Below are positions 1 to 13,334 of a DNA stretch of 64,000 nucleotides, piece by piece. The stretch's first letter is position 1. Each line of letters begins with the position of its first letter. Both the position numbers and the translations under genes were made by a program. The DNA lies in assembly GCA_029582165.1 (NCBI GenBank), contig CM055877.1:9167855-9231854 (forward strand), written 5' to 3'. Under the pieces are notes generated by a model. That model searched no databases. It was not told the origin of the DNA and saw only the letters and a program-made list of their open reading frames with translations. The stretch is from Portulaca oleracea. Taxonomy: Eukaryota > Streptophyta > Magnoliopsida > Caryophyllales > Portulacaceae.

Positions 1-414
1 ATAGTTATTAGCTATTACCTAATAGTTCAAGACGAGCTTTAACTTTTTAAAACATGGATTTATCTGGGAATAGCTAAGTGATTGTTTGAATATAGATAAC
101 AACTTTGTGTTTTGATTTTGGGACAAGTTCGTATAAGCTCTGTGATAAATAATAGGCAATGCTAGACAACGTTTGGAGTATAAGTTCACATTGACTAAAG
201 TATGCAAGGCATGCATGCCATCTCCTCATTCTCTGAAACATCAACTTCTGAACTCTTTTTCAGATCAATTCCATGTAATGCGGTGATGTCTCTTATACAG
301 ATATGGTTGATAAGTATTAGGAGGATTTAATAAAGGATGATTCTGGGAATCTAGAATGCTGTTTGGGAATGAGAGAAGGCTTACAATTGAGTTTGGTAAT
401 CTGAGGAGCGAGAA

Positions 415-730
415 AATGTTGGTCCTGGTTAATAGGGGCCTTTTCTAGTGAGGAGTTGGAATCCATTGACCACTTGTTACTGCATTGTACCTTTGGAACT
501 GCATTTGAAGGTTAGCTTCCAATTGCTTGGGCTTTTCTTGGGTGGTGGCAAAATCTGTTGAACAATATTTGTTGGTTTTGGAGGGTTATTGGTAGAAAAT
601 TTGAACAATAGACCATAAGGCTAGTTCTTTATGCCATTAACTTGGATTGTTCAGAGTGGGGCAAATAGGAGGCTCTTCAATGATATTTTCAAGCGTGCCA
701 AGGATTTGAAGTTGAAGGCTTTGTATTTTT
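415..730 (+). pseudogene. LINE-type retrotransposon fragment (zinc-binding RVT region)
   Basis: A short degraded stretch reads EELESIDHLLLHCTF (about 452-500), the Cys/His part of the zf-RVT domain that follows reverse transcriptase in plant LINEs. Further on, in broken frames, come a Trp-rich segment (GWWQNLL) and ANRRLFNDIF, like the W..RN.R.F motif downstream of zf-RVT. There is no start codon, there are stops and frame changes, and no reverse transcriptase is visible. It lies in the NAA15 intron that runs off the left edge. The family assignment rests on motif resemblance only. Confidence 0.5.
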
Positions 731-1332
731 GTTCCTTGTCACTAGATATTTTTGCTGGTTGTCAGTATCTTTTTTTCTTTCTTTCATTTTTAAAAATTTA
801 ATTTTGAAATGTAGAATTTTGCATGAATCCCCCCCCCCCACCCCAATTAGTGCAAGGCTGCAAGTAGGCACCCTTCCCTTCCTATACTAAGCTACCTAGG
901 TGGTGGGCCAACATGGGCAATTTTTTTAATAATTTTAAAATTTGCTAGGGAAGGGAGCTGTATTATGGGTGGTATATTTACATTCCAATCAGAAAAGTAA
1001 ACAATTGTTCTTTCCCAGATTCAAGGAGATGAATCATGTGTTATATAGTTTGCAAGGGATAATACTGCCTTATTTGCACTTCCCCAGAGTCCTCTACAAT
1101 CCACACTTGATGGAGGCGGTGTTGGACTGAGACTTTATTTTTGGATGCTGGGAACCTTTGCTCTTTGCTTGATGTTATTGATTTTTCTAGAGTCCCTGCT
1201 ATCGATGTAAATAAATCATTTTGAACCTTGTTTTTATATGATTTGATCTTGATAAAATCATCTGGAAATCTGCCTCCCTTTCTTTCTTTATCCTTAACAA
1301 TCTATATGTTATGGCCAACTTTTCCTTTGTAG

Positions 1333-4300
1333 ATCTCTTTATTGGAAGAATGTGGATCCCTGGATAGAGCTCTCGAGGAGCTCCACAAGAAAGAAGTGAA
1401 AATTGTAAGTTGAATAAGTACTATCAACCAGCAGTATCCTAGTTTCTCTGCTTGAATATGTAACCTCACCTTGTTTCTGTTATTCTTATTACAGGTTGAT
1501 AAACTAGCATACAAGGAGCAAGAAGTCTCTCTTCTACAGAAACTTAATCATCTTGAGGAAGCTGCTGAACTTTATAGGGTTCTACTTTCCTTGAACCCTG
1601 ACAACTATAGGTGCCTGTTATATCTTGTGTTTCTAATTTTCAGTACTGCAAGAAAATCTGTGGGTTCATGCTACATGCTAGTGCTCCTTTGATTATTTCC
1701 TCTGGGATTTCTTCATGGATGATTGCAGCTTGATGGTTCACATGGTAAAAATGCAAATTCAGCTATCTGAAAATAAACTTCGCAGCAGTTCCTCAATTAC
1801 TTTGCTACTTAAGTAAGAAAGCCTGGATGCAAAAGAGTGTTTTTTTTAATTTCCATTTTTGATAGGAAAAGAATATATATTAACGATAGATTAAAAAAAC
1901 TACTGCTTAACTGGCACCATACTATGCAAAAGAGTATTATTTGATAGTTGTGTTTTTATTTTTGCTTTGCAGCTGGCCGCCTTGGTCTGGGATGGTGGCT
2001 TATGGGTTGTGGGGGCAAATCTCTCATTTGGCTTTTGATTCCAGATTCCCAATTTGACTGACCTAATATATTGTTTGTGGAATTTGTTGACTAATTGACA
2101 ATTTATCCTTGTTATTCTTCAATTTCTAATGGAATCAATTGTGGATTTAAACTTGGCTATGTCTTCGATGGGGCGTTAAGTACTCGAAATTGGTCAAAGT
2201 GTCAGCCTGTTACATCCTTAGTTTAAAAAATATGCACTGTGGCCGCTCTTAGACCCACATAAGCCCGAAAGGAAACCTATTGGGATTTGCAAGGGAAAGC
2301 CCACGCCTTTTTGTGCTTTCCACCATCTTGAAGCAACCATGCACACCGTTTATCTAACCAAAAGAAGGCAATGAATTTTGTCTTTTTCTTAGTTATAATG
2401 ACGTCCAATCGCTTATTTGATGCAATATCTTACTAATTGTTAAAAAGGGGAATTCTTTTGGAGCATTTTTAGTAACAATTGCATCTGAAAAGCTTGGAGC
2501 TTCACCATGAAGCCTGTGGCCGCACCCCATGACCCTTTGTGCTTTTCTGTACCTCAAAATTATTCAAACTAAGGTCATGTCTTGGAAATCTTTTGAAGTT
2601 ACTGTCTAATATGAAGGTTTAATGTCCAATTATCCATGCTCATTTTTGAAGGATACATACTCAATAAGCTACTTTAGAGTTACTTATCAAAAAAGAAAAA
2701 AGGCGCTTGTAAACTATTATGAATTGTTAGAAAAGCCTATGCTGACCGTTATTGTGGAATGAAGGGAATGATGTACTTCTGCCTCTGTATAGGTATTATG
2801 AAGGGCTGCAAAAATGTGTTGGCCTGTATTCAGAAAAAAGTCAGTATTCTTCTGATGAGATAGAACGGCTGGATGCCTTGTACAAATCACTGCAGCAACA
2901 GTATACCAGGTCATCTGCTGCTAAGGTTAGTGGGTGATAGAATTTATTTATGCTAGATGTTTTACTTTAAAATGCTTTTGCCTATTGCTTAGTGGAGATT
3001 TATGCTGCAAATCTTATTTCTGCTGATTCTTTGTTAGTCTTTTTGCTATTCTTCTGGATGAAGTCCTTTGCTTTGATTTTTGGTTGCTCTTTTCAAAATC
3101 ATATTCAAAGTCATCGTCATGTTTTGCTGGACCCCTTGTTTGTATGCTTTGGATTTTACTTCCCTAGAATACTCATTTTTCTGTAGTGTTCTTAATTTGT
3201 TTCTTTGGTTAGGTTTTTTCTATTGTTCTTTTTTACTTTGATATTCCACATCATTAGTTTAGCTGTCGGATTTCTTGTTTAGTCTCATCTGTCTTTCTGA
3301 TTAATCTTTGTGCCTTCATTGCATATCTTTTTTAAATATAGTGTTTTATTTTCTTTTTCAGCGAATACCACTCGATTTCCTACAAGGAGAGAGGTTTCTT
3401 GAAGCTGCAGAGAATTACATCCGCCCTTTGCTGACGAAGGTATTCTGACTTGTGTTATTATGCATGAAGCTGTGGATCTCGATCTATTCTCGGACGAGCC
3501 TTTGATTCATGATTTTGTTTGCAGGGGGTACCTTCATTGTTTTCAGATCTCTCTCCATTGTATGATCAGCCGGGAAAGGTGGGTTTCTTTATCGGTTAAT
3601 GACTCCCCTTGGGACACGAATTGAATGTTTAACGACCACACAAAAAAAAAAAAAACCCCGCAAATAAGTAGGTGTATTTGTATGCAAGCCTTATCATACT
3701 TTTTTGTCTCCCTGACAGGCTGACATTCTTCAGAAATTGATGTTGGATTTGGAGAGTTCTATTAAAAAAACAGGGGGTTTCCCTGGAAGGTAATTTGATT
3801 TCTTACGCCTCCTGAGTTTTAATCAACCCCCCCCCCCCCACCCCGCCCCGCCCCTCTTTCCCCCAAAAGAAAAAGACCCAAAAAATAGGGCTAAGGTTTT
3901 TTTGTCTCACTATCTGCTACCTTTTGGTGCCAAAATTGATATCCTTGTTTAGTTTCTGATTTCCCTGCTAGTGTTTCAAGTGATAATCGACCCTTAGTTG
4001 TTGCTTGTTTCTGGAGCTAATACACAATGGTAAAGTTCGCTGAGTATGATGACTATCTGGGCTGTAGTTTTCTATAGGTTGTTTCTGAAAACTATTACCT
4101 CATAGAGTCATAGGAGATCGTCTCTAGTGGATAATTGCCTTTTGCTTTTGTTCATTAAAAATTGGCATGAACGAGCAGAATTTAAGCATACTGTGTGGGA
4201 GCTGAAAAGAAGAGAGGGGGGGGGGGGTTGGAATTTTATTTGCTATATAGAGTGAAACTTGACTTACTTTCATGCTTAAGTTGTTTCGTCTACTTCTGAG

Positions 4301-7300
4301 GGAATTAAATAGGACATCGGAAATTGAGTTCTTGTTGCCTATATGTAGGGTATTTCTTTCAAGATATTGAAATAGAACTGATTGTTGGCTCAAGTATGTG
4401 AACTTGTATGCTCCATGGGAAGCTGCTGTTCACATGCTGGATGATCTAGCAATAGCAATGTAGGAATAAATGGAGTTTGGGTTTTTGCTTGGATGTTATA
4501 CTTACATGTGAAATTAACCATAAGCCAATAGGGATTGAATATTGCAGTATTGCCGCTTTAGTCTTTGTTGGAAAAACACGTTAAATGTGTCTTTTATGCT
4601 CTCATATGTTGATTGAAAGAGATGCTGTGGTCGTGTTGTCCTTTTGTGATTCCTTGTGCTCGGTTCCTATTGTGCTACTCCAGTAGCTGCTAGTGGTTCT
4701 TGCTTTCTAGTTGTAGTTGCTCTTCTGACAGAAGGGCATTTTACCTCTAATCAGCCCCCAAAATGCATTTACTACACTCGACTTGACAATACTTTTGAAT
4801 CAAGAAAACAATTGTTGAACTCATATTTATTTATAAGTTTCTTTTTTTTCTTTTTTTTGGGGGGGGGGGGTGTTGATGTGGGGATTGGTCACTGTTGGTT
4901 AGATCCTAGATAAGATTGTAAGAATGATTTTGCTTTTCAAAAAAGGACTCTGAAAATGATTTTGTTTTGTGGTTGTTCCCAAAATAGAAGAATGAAGATG
5001 GAGTTCTTTGTTTGGTATCATGCATTCATACCTTCACAATCCAACCTAAATGCCGGATGATACAAAATAAACAGGAGGAATACATGAAACTGATGCTGCT
5101 AATTGCCTCTGGGGGTGTTTTGAAACTGATTCTGTATGAAGATCAATTGCTGCTTCCTTTTGGAATTAGTTTTTAATCAAACTTTTTCTTAATGATTCTT
5201 TTGAAGAAACCACTACTTTGTCTGAACATGGCACATGGGAAATACTAATAGCTCATTTCTTAAGCTAAGTACTGACAACTAATGCAATGAATCAGCTGCC
5301 ACTTGTCAACTAATTGCATAACATCCCAGCATATGGCTTTTTAGTTTGGATGCTCCTCTGATTTTTCCCCCTGTTTCATTGTCTTTGACATTTTTTTGAC
5401 AGTTCGGAGAAAGAGCCCCCTTCTACTCTTTTGTGGATATTATTTTTTCTGGCCCAGGTTGGTTTTTCTAAGTCATTGATGTAGTATGATATTTACCTGT
5501 TCTATTCAAAGACAAGAAGCTATTCATCTGTTTGTGGGTGTGTTCACCCTCTCATGTTGGTTTGTATGCCCACTTTTGCAGCATTATGATAGACGTGGTC
5601 AATACGATATTGCTCTCGAAAAAGTTGATGAAGCTATAACTCACACTCCTACAGTGATTGACCTATACTCTGTCAAGGTCTGCATCTCCTCTTCTACGGC
5701 TATTTTTTCTTTCTTCAGTTTCTTTTTTCCTCGTTTTGATGTTTGTCCAGTTTCTTTGATACATCCTCCTGTTCTTTGTTCATGAGATTTCCCATTCTTG
5801 TTTATGATCTGGAGTGGTGTCTGTTAAGGTGAAACTAAATACTTTCTTGAGTGATACTGCTTCTTTGGCTCTAACAGTTGTTTGTTATGGCAGAGCCGAA
5901 TCCTGAAGCATGCTGGTGACTTGACAGCTGCTGCTGCTTTGGCAGATGAAGCTCGGTGCATGGATCTTGCTGATCGCTACGTGAATAGTGAATGTGTCAA
6001 GCGCATGCTGCAAGCTGATCAGGTCTTTTCCCCCCTCTCTGTTATGGATTTCTTTCTCTCTCTGGTACTCCCTTTCTGCATTGTTTCCATTTTGTGAACT
6101 TCTTTTCCATGATCTCTGTGCAGGTTGCTGTAGCTGAAAAAACAGCCGTCTTATTTACGAAAGATGGGGATCAGCACAATAATTTGTATGACATGCAGTG
6201 CATGTGGTATATATCTATTTCATCTCAAGCAATATGGACTGTGGTGTAAGATATGAATCTGTCTCATTATTCTGCTTCTAACATTTTTATGGAACAATGT
6301 CTTGAAGGTATGAGCTAGCATCTGGTAAAAGCTACTTCCGACAGGGCGACCTTGGTCGAGCATTGAAAAGATTTCTTGCCGTGGAGAAACACTATGCTGA
6401 TATTACTGAGGATCAATTTGATTTCCACTCATACTGTTTAAGGAAAATGACATTGAGGACATATGTGGAAATGCTGAAGTTCCAAGACCGCTTGCATTCA
6501 CACTCATATTTTCACAAAGCTGCATGTGGAGCCATCAGGTAAATCTTCTTCTAGATGTTTCTGTTTTGGTATTTTATTATAGTGCTCAAACCAGTTGATA
6601 ACTTTGTGCCAATGCCATTATGTGCCTTTATTTAATTTACACCATAGTTATTAAAATCCCGATCTTGATCTACTATCCTCCGATTTTATGATCCAAAATC
6701 CTCGATGCGATTCTACTATCTACATTCCAATCAACGATTCGACGTGGGTTTATTCCGATCTTAACTACCCCATGGATCTGAGTTAGGATCCCGATTCTAA
6801 CAACCTTTTTACACACCTTTATATCTTACGTTCCCTTCACCTTTGGCATGTCAACGCCATCGTGCGCCTCATCAACTTCTATTCTGTTTTTTGGAGGGTG
6901 GTAGCTAGTGTAATGAATTAAACTGAATGAGTAAGCTTTTTCATGTATTCACCAAGTTAAAATACAAACAATTTGAATTATTATGTACATTCAATGAAAA
7001 CAGTGCGCTCTCAGATGCCTCAGAGATTCAAGGAAAAAAGATTCAGGATTGAAAAAACGATAGAATTAAACCGATGATACAAATTTCACTGTTCAATAGA
7101 TTCCATTTCCTTTCTGGAATATAAAACCCCTGTGTCCATGGTATGGAGGATTTAGGGCACAGAGAGATGATGAAGACAAGAATCCTTTTGCAGTTTAGTG
7201 TTCTTTCTCTTGATTGAGCCCTGTTTCTTAAGTTTTTTTATTAACATCTGTTGACTCTCACTCCCCAACCTTTTAAGTATCGGCAATTTAATGAATCATT

Positions 7301-10138
7301 TTATTGCTCTGATTATTGTTATGGCTACCTGATTTGGTATTTTATTTTATTGTAATTTGTGAGGGCACTTGAAAACTAATTAACAAATCAGAGGGCTACG
7401 AAAAAAAAAATAAATCAAAAACTCATTAAAAGTGTTCTTTTAAAATCTCCATTTCCAGGAGAGGCTCATCATATTGGGGTGAGTGGTGATTGGTCGAAAC
7501 ATGATCATTATTTCCATTGGTTGCAGGTGCTATATTAAGTTGTTTGATTCTCCTCCCAAGTCAGCAGCTGAAGAAGATGAAGAGATGTCAAAGTTGGCTC
7601 CTTCTCAGAAGAAGAAAATGAGACAAAAGCAGCGAAAGGCAGAGGCCCGGGCTAAGAAGGTTACCCTCCCCCAGCTAGGCCTTCTGTATATCATTTATCC
7701 TTGTGCGCACAAAAGATAAAAGTTTTGGTTTGTGTATTTTTAGGAGGCTGAAAGTAAGAATGATGAAACAAACGCGAGCAATGTTTCTAAATCTGGAAAA
7801 CGGCAGGCCAAAGCTGTGGATCCCGACCCCAACGGGGAGAAATTGTTGCAGGTTTTTTTTTTTTTTTTTGGTTTTTCGTAATGTACCTTTTTGTATGTGC
7901 CTACCTATGCGATCTTAGAGCATGTTTTCAACATAGTAGTACTTACATGGGAACTTCTTTAGGTTGAAGCTCCTTTGATGGAAGCGACAAAATATCTGAA
8001 TCTACTTCAGAAGCACTCACCAGATTCCTTGGAGACTCATCTACTTTCATTTGAAGTAAACATGAGGAAGCAGAAAATTTTACTTGCTCTTCAGGTGATT
8101 CTTCAGCTTAATGCGTTTTTACCCTTTTATAGCTTGTGCCGTATCTAGGACACGTGGATCCTTGACAACTTATTCATGGCGAGTGTGATTACTGTTTCAA
8201 TGCATAATCAATAAAAGAGCCTAATTACGTTCTCTTAACTTGTAGGCTGTAAAGAATTTGTTGAGGTTAGATGCTGATAATCCCAATTCACACTGCTGCT
8301 TGGTATGCATTCTTTTTCTTCAGCTCTCTCTTCTACGTCTTTCTTCTTTAAGTTCTCTGTTGTGGATATACTTATAGTAAATTGTTAATCTTAAGCTATT
8401 TGTATTATTATGTTCTTTCTACTCTTTTGTAGTATTTTTGTAGTTTGACTGCTCTGCTTACACGTCTCGATGTCTATTACAGATAAGATTCTTTAATAAG
8501 GTGAACTCTATGCCGACCCCAGTCTCTGATGCCGAGCGACTTGTCTTTAATGTCTTAGAAGCTGAGCGTCCTGCTATCAGGTTTGCTAGCTGTCAGCACT
8601 TCTGTGATTAATGAGTGAATTAATAATAAGTGGACCCTTCGCATTTATTATGATTTTTTCTCTTTCCTTGTTTTGCAGTCAAGTGCATGAAATATCTCTG
8701 ACAGAGGCCAACATGTCATTTTTGAGGAAGCATGAAGGTCCCAAATGAAAACAAAAATCCTTGCCCCCCACCCTAACAGTCCTCCTAACTGGAGGTGGAA
8801 AATACTCGACTGTTTGCTAATAGTTTTTATTTATATTGTCGTTGCAGGATCCCTGATGCACAGGGCGGCAGTTGCAGAAATGCTTTATCTTTTGGAACCA
8901 AATAAGAAACCTGAGGCTGTTAAATTGATTGAAGAGTCGCCTAATAACGCGCTTTCAACGTAATATGCTCTCTTACTTCACATTTATATTAATTTGCTTC
9001 CATTGTATTACTGTTTTTGTTCCGAGTATTGTGGTTACATTTCTAAATATTCAATATTCAAACTATGCTTCTACAGAAACGGAGCTTCGGGTTCAGTTAA
9101 GCAATGGAAGCTTAAAGACTGCATTGCAGTCCACAACCTACTGGAAAGTGTATTGGCCGATAAGGATGCAGCATCCCGTAAGTCCTCTGAACCGTCTAAG
9201 TTAAACTTAAACATTGCATGCATTTTGTACTATTAGCATGAAACTTTTCAAAGGCTTTTGGTTGCTAATATCTTGAACTTTGGTGGTATTGGATAGTAAT
9301 ATTCCAAATCTTACACTTCAACACTATTACCACCTTATTATGAATCTATTATTGTTTTTATGTCCTACATTTATTTTCTGGACAAATCTCAACCAAATGT
9401 GTGGTGCAAGATTGTCCAAAAAATTGGTAGTATAGTTTATAAACACGAAATAGGTTTATGATAGGGTGATACTAGTGTCCAGGTCAGGTATAGTATCATC
9501 CAATACCTACAAAGTTCGGTATACTAGCATTCGAAAAACCAAATCTTAAGTGCATGATACCGTTCATGTCCTACCCTTACTTTTTTGGGCAAATCTAAAC
9601 TATAAATATGGTGCAAAATTGACAAAAAATTGGTAATATAGTGTGGACATTAAATAGGTCCATTGTAAGGTGATACCAATGTCCAAATACAAATTGGGTA
9701 TATTATCATCCAATACCCACAAAGTTCAGTATATTAGCAATTCAAAATCCCAAATTTCAACTATCCCATTAGAATGCAACTTGTTGCGATACAAACTGCA
9801 AAACTTTGACGAATGCCAAGCTATCTATTAAACTTGGCTGTGTGCTTTCAACGTGAACAAACCATATCTTCAGCATTATTGTCATCTGTTCCCTTATTCT
9901 CATCAAGACGTTCACGTTGCACAACCTATCGTTCACTGCAGGATGGAAGGCCCGTTGTGCAGAATACTTTCCTTATTCGACATACTTTGAAGGCAGCCAA
10001 AGCTCCGCTGTCTCAGACGCCTATCTCAGCTCTCTTTCCAGAAACTCAGAAAACGGCGCCATAAACCACCTAGATTTGTCCGACTCCATTACCGTAAATG
10101 GCAAGTTAGAGGCCGGATTTAAAGCCCTCAAGGTCTAA
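1333..10138 (+). CDS. NAA15: NatA N-alpha-acetyltransferase auxiliary subunit NAA15, 3' part (20 exons)
   Basis: This subunit anchors the catalytic NAA10 to the ribosome so that nascent chains are N-acetylated in the cytosol. The 20 exons are 1333-1404, 1495-1610, 2793-2925, 3362-3439, 3525-3578, 3719-3789, 5403-5457, 5582-5677, 5894-6022, 6124-6206, 6308-6538, 7527-7659, 7744-7851, 7963-8094, 8246-8302, 8483-8580, 8679-8737, 8848-8959, 9077-9177 and 9942-10138. All junctions are GT..AG and the frame stays open for 704 residues to TAA. Recognisable segments include AYKEQEVSLLQKLN, KYYEGLQKC-like RYYEGLQKC, HTPTVIDLYSVK, AGDLTAAAALADEAR, YFRQGDLGRALK, a Lys-rich linker (SQKKKMRQKQRKAEARAKK, exon 12) and the WKARCAEYFPYST C-terminal motif. 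These are TPR-type helical repeats of the NARP1 family. The family is ~900 residues, so ~200 N-terminal residues lie upstream. Every exon is intact and looks functional. Confidence 0.96.
6647..6804. mobile_element. Small MITE-like insertion in NAA15 intron
   Basis: The segment has imperfect terminal inverted repeats: GTTATTAAAATCCCGATC on the left, and a right end whose reverse complement is GTTGTTAGAATCGGGATC. It is rich in repeated CGAT/GATC motifs and lies in the intron between exons 11 and 12. No clear target duplication is seen. The class is unknown. Confidence 0.45.
9360..9770. repeat. Tandem duplication of ~206 bp in last NAA15 intron
   Basis: Two diverged head-to-tail copies lie just before the final exon. 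The segment around AAATTGGTAGTATAG at 9421 recurs at 9627 as AAATTGGTAATATAG. Both copies contain GTGATAC..TGTCC, ATCATCCAATACC and ACAAAGTTC. The first copy appears to extend upstream to about 9360 (ATGTCCTAC recurs at ~9568). Confidence 0.7.
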
Positions 10139-10980
10139 ATCTAATGCCCTAATCTCCCATCCGCTTGCTAAGCTGAGACCGATCTTATACAATGGTGAGT
10201 AATTATCGGGCTCTGTCAAGTACTCAGAGAGGGCAAAAGCGCATCATATGCTGGCATGGCATCGAAACTCCTCCCTCTGACAGTGGTGAGTGTCATCATT
10301 ATCGGGCTGTTCTTCGCAGTTATTGCAAAAACATGTATTGTTTGGTGCACAATTCAGTTTGGAAATTTGTCCAAAATCAGGATTAGGGTTTTGATTGTGG
10401 GTATTATGCTGTGTTATGGTGGTACTGGTGGTAGTTGCTACAAAATCAGGATTAGGGTTTTGATTTGATGAGTCTTCACAGAGAAAAGTTTTGGATTCAA
10501 AGACAACATAGCAAAGCATATATATGATGCCTGGTCCCCTGCATATTTGTTGTATCCCTTTCATTTTCATATTTCAGTAGAGTAAGAACCCTAATTTTGT
10601 TTTGTCCTTGTACAAATTTTGCAATGACTAGTCATTACATTAAGAGAACAGACACCTGGCTGTCTCTGTTTGGGATTTCATTTTTCTCATCCTATGATAT
10701 GATGTTGATGGTCTCATAATGTTTTTTCTTTCAATTTTCGAAGTGGGTCTTTGCAGATTGATTTTTTTGAACAATTTGATTGGGGAAGGGGTCCACTGGC
10801 GGACCCTTCAATGTCACTCATTGTTTGAATTTTCCAGTATTTTAAAATGGCCGTGTACTGCACGTTTTGACTTGTTGAATTTATACTGTTGATGTTCCAA
10901 AAGATGGGTGTGATTTCTCTAATCAATCATGGACAAAGTTTTTTTTTTTTTTTTTTTGAGGACATAGTTAAATAGTCAAT
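10139..10980 (+). other. NAA15 3' flank / 3' UTR, no further gene
   Basis: After the NAA15 stop codon there is no credible coding region. A short direct repeat (CAAAATCAGGATTAGGGTTT) occurs at about 10373 and again at about 10441. Some or all of 10139-10600 is probably 3' UTR, but no poly(A) signal can be fixed. Confidence 0.4.
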
Positions 10981-10989
10981 AAATTGAGC

Positions 10990-11090
10990 AAAATTAGAGC
11001 TATCATTAGGGATGACAGTTAACCAAGTTAAATTTGAACAAAATTAGAGCTATCATTAGGGATGACAGTTAACCAAGTTAAGTTTGAAAT
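10990..11090. repeat. 50-bp tandem duplication
   Basis: The segment starting AAATTAGAGCTATCATTAGG at 10991 repeats almost perfectly from 11041 (period 50). The two copies differ by about one base, so the duplication is recent. Confidence 0.85.
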
Positions 11091-11139
11091 TAAGGCAGAG
11101 ATGATCCCATCCAGATCCAAAAATAAATATCTTGATTTA

Positions 11140-11340
11140 GGCACCGTTCTTTTGTGCGTTGCGTTTGCATTTCGATAAGTTGTGTTTGGGTTGCGTTAGG
11201 TTGCGGTAGAAAATAATAAAAAGGTGAGTAGAGGTGAATAGTAGATTGTGATAAGTTGCGTTATCTTGCGTTTGTCATGTATTAGGTTTTATTGATTTTG
11301 CGTTGCGTCTGGGTGCGTTAACGCACAAAAGAACGGTGCC
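11140..11340. mobile_element. Tourist-like MITE (PIF/Harbinger type), 201 bp
   Basis: Its termini are near-perfect inverted repeats: GGCACCGTTCTTTTGTGCGTT-like on the left, and AACGCACAAAAGAACGGTGCC on the right. It is flanked on both sides by TTTA (11136-11139 and 11341-11344). The interior is G/T-rich (GTTGCG repeats), as in the other members of the family at 19764, 35615, 47358 and 49907. Confidence 0.85.
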
Positions 11341-12114
11341 TTTAGTGTTGACAAAAATTCGAGTCTAGAGCTATTCAAATTCGTTCAACATCAAAATTCA
11401 AATTAGAAATTGATGTATGGACTTGTTTTCTTGGGTTGGGTAACTTGGATGAAGACAAATTTGTTGTGTTCAGACAGTAGGAAAAAAAGATATTGTGTCA
11501 AAATAATCCGTCTTTGGAGAATGTAAAAATCGGGTTTGGACAATAACTATTGGGTTTTCTCTGGGTCGGATAAATTCGGATATTCATATGGGACAAAATC
11601 TTACAAGTGCTAATTTGATTGGAGCAGATTTGGAGGTTAATGTATCTAATCTTGCGGTCTTAAAACTTTTCCTATTACAGTTTCTAGCTGTCAGTTATCA
11701 TTAAAAAGTTTATTATCAGCAGGATTAGAGACGCTCAGGCAAACAAAATACTGAAAATAGAGAGAGGTGGAAGGATCTCTGAATGGAGCTCAAACGTACA
11801 ACTCACTTCAATTCGAAATATAAACTAATTTATTATTGTTCAAGCTCGGTTTTAGCCCGAATTTAACTTTGTCTAAAATATTTAACTTAATCTAACCAAA
11901 AAATAGGTGACAAAAAAAATTATCTCTAGATTTTAACATTAATCGACTCAAATTTCATGAAACAAGGGTGGTATACCATATAGCTTGTGTACGGGAGGTA
12001 ATATGTATAACTGGTAATGCAGGGATCATGCTACTGAGAGCATCTTGCTCCTATACTTCCACTATATAATTTTATGAGTACATGTGTGTAACTTTATGTG
12101 AATACATAAATGTA

Positions 12115-12407
12115 CTCCCTCCATTCCATATTAATTGACATGTTTCAAAATTTTCACATACCAAGATTTAACTAAAAAAACTACCCACATAAATTAAATG
12201 TCACTATTTTTCAAGGTATTTTTTGCATACCAAAGTGTAGATAGTGAGAGAATGTGAGTATGAGTAGTTTTAATTAATTGAAAAAGAAAAAAGTTAACAT
12301 AATTATTAAAATTAAAATAATTAAATTAAGTATTAAGAAATGGAAAATGACAATTATTTTAGAATAAAAAAATAGTTTAAATGTCAATTAATATGAAACA
12401 GAAGGAG
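12115..12407. mobile_element. Stowaway MITE, 293 bp
   Basis: The left terminus is CTCCCTCCATTCCATATTAA and the right terminus is its inverse (TTAATATGAAACAGAAGGAG), the canonical Stowaway/Tc1-mariner MITE ends. A TA target duplication lies at 12113-12114 and 12408-12409. Confidence 0.9.
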
Positions 12408-12790
12408 TACAAATTTATGAGTATACTCGTGAAATTAACAATGGAACGTACAGTTATGCACCTATACTTCTGCGAGCCCCTTGTTTTTTTTGTTCTTTCT
12501 ATTAAGTTTTCAATAGTTTTCCTTTCGGGTCTTTTTGTAGTCTCTAAGCATGTTTTCAAAAAACTTTTTTCAAAACTTTTTAGTGGGTTTGCTTGAATTA
12601 ACATTTCTGTGAACTTCAATCTATGGGGGCAAACTACCTGCGTTTAGATACCTCAAACCGCATGTAAACGTGTTTTTTGTGAAAGTTTGTTATTGTTGTT
12701 GTTGGACTCATGAGATTAATAAGTGTACACATGAGCATAAAATGACAACTTTAAGCTCATAATGCTATAAATGTATGGTCAACTCAAATT

Positions 12791-12796
<6 letters not shown>

Positions 12797-12833
<37 letters not shown>
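12797..12833. repeat. (TA)n microsatellite
   Basis: An uninterrupted AT array sits directly before the left end of the MITE at 12834. Similar arrays border other members of the same MITE family. Confidence 0.95.
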
Positions 12834-12835
<2 letters not shown>

Positions 12836-13332
12836 ATAATTGGATTCTAATAATCCCTACTTTCACCAATTGATGATTTCACTTTAGATTCTACATGGTC
12901 AAAAAATAAAATTGGATTGTAGTGACTCAAATCCACCTCTACATTCTTCTTATTTTTTTTTATTCCTACACTATATTGTTTTTTTCGTTCCTGCCCTAGA
13001 AAGCTAATGAATTGTAGTTTCTAAAACATTTTTTAAATTATTTTTTTGAGACTTCGAATAATTATTATGATTTTTTAAAAATAATAAAAGTGAAAAAATC
13101 GTAAAAAATAGTAAAAAAATGAAAAATTAGAACGCATGTAAATTCATTAAAAATCATTGTAAAGTGATATACTAAGTTTTGAATCAAATGCAACACAAAA
13201 TCTATGATTCACTCGAAAATATCCCACTACAATCCAATTTTATTTATTTTTGGACCACCAGAATACAAAGTGAAAGTACGGTCTACCATTGTCCAATTCG
13301 TGAAAGTAGGGATTTTTAGAATCCAATTATCC
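12834..13332. mobile_element. TA-array-associated MITE, copy 1 (499 bp)
   Basis: It begins GGATAATTGGATTCTAATAA, continuing TCCCTACTTTCACC, and ends with the inverted form closing CCAATTATCC. TA lies immediately outside each end (12832-12833 and 13333-13334). It has no coding capacity and an A+T-rich interior. The same ends occur in four other elements in this window. The superfamily is unassigned; the pattern recalls rice Micron elements, which sit in TA microsatellites. Confidence 0.8.
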
Positions 13333-13334
13333 TA

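Noticed and set aside
4656..4913. 85-codon ORF in NAA15 intron 6
   Set aside because: It ends in homopolymer T and G runs, lacks similarity and is within an intron defined by two matching exon ends.
10244..10570. Overlapping ORFs downstream of NAA15
   Set aside because: They sit in the 3' flank, are repetitive (a duplicated CAAAATCAGG segment) and resemble no protein.
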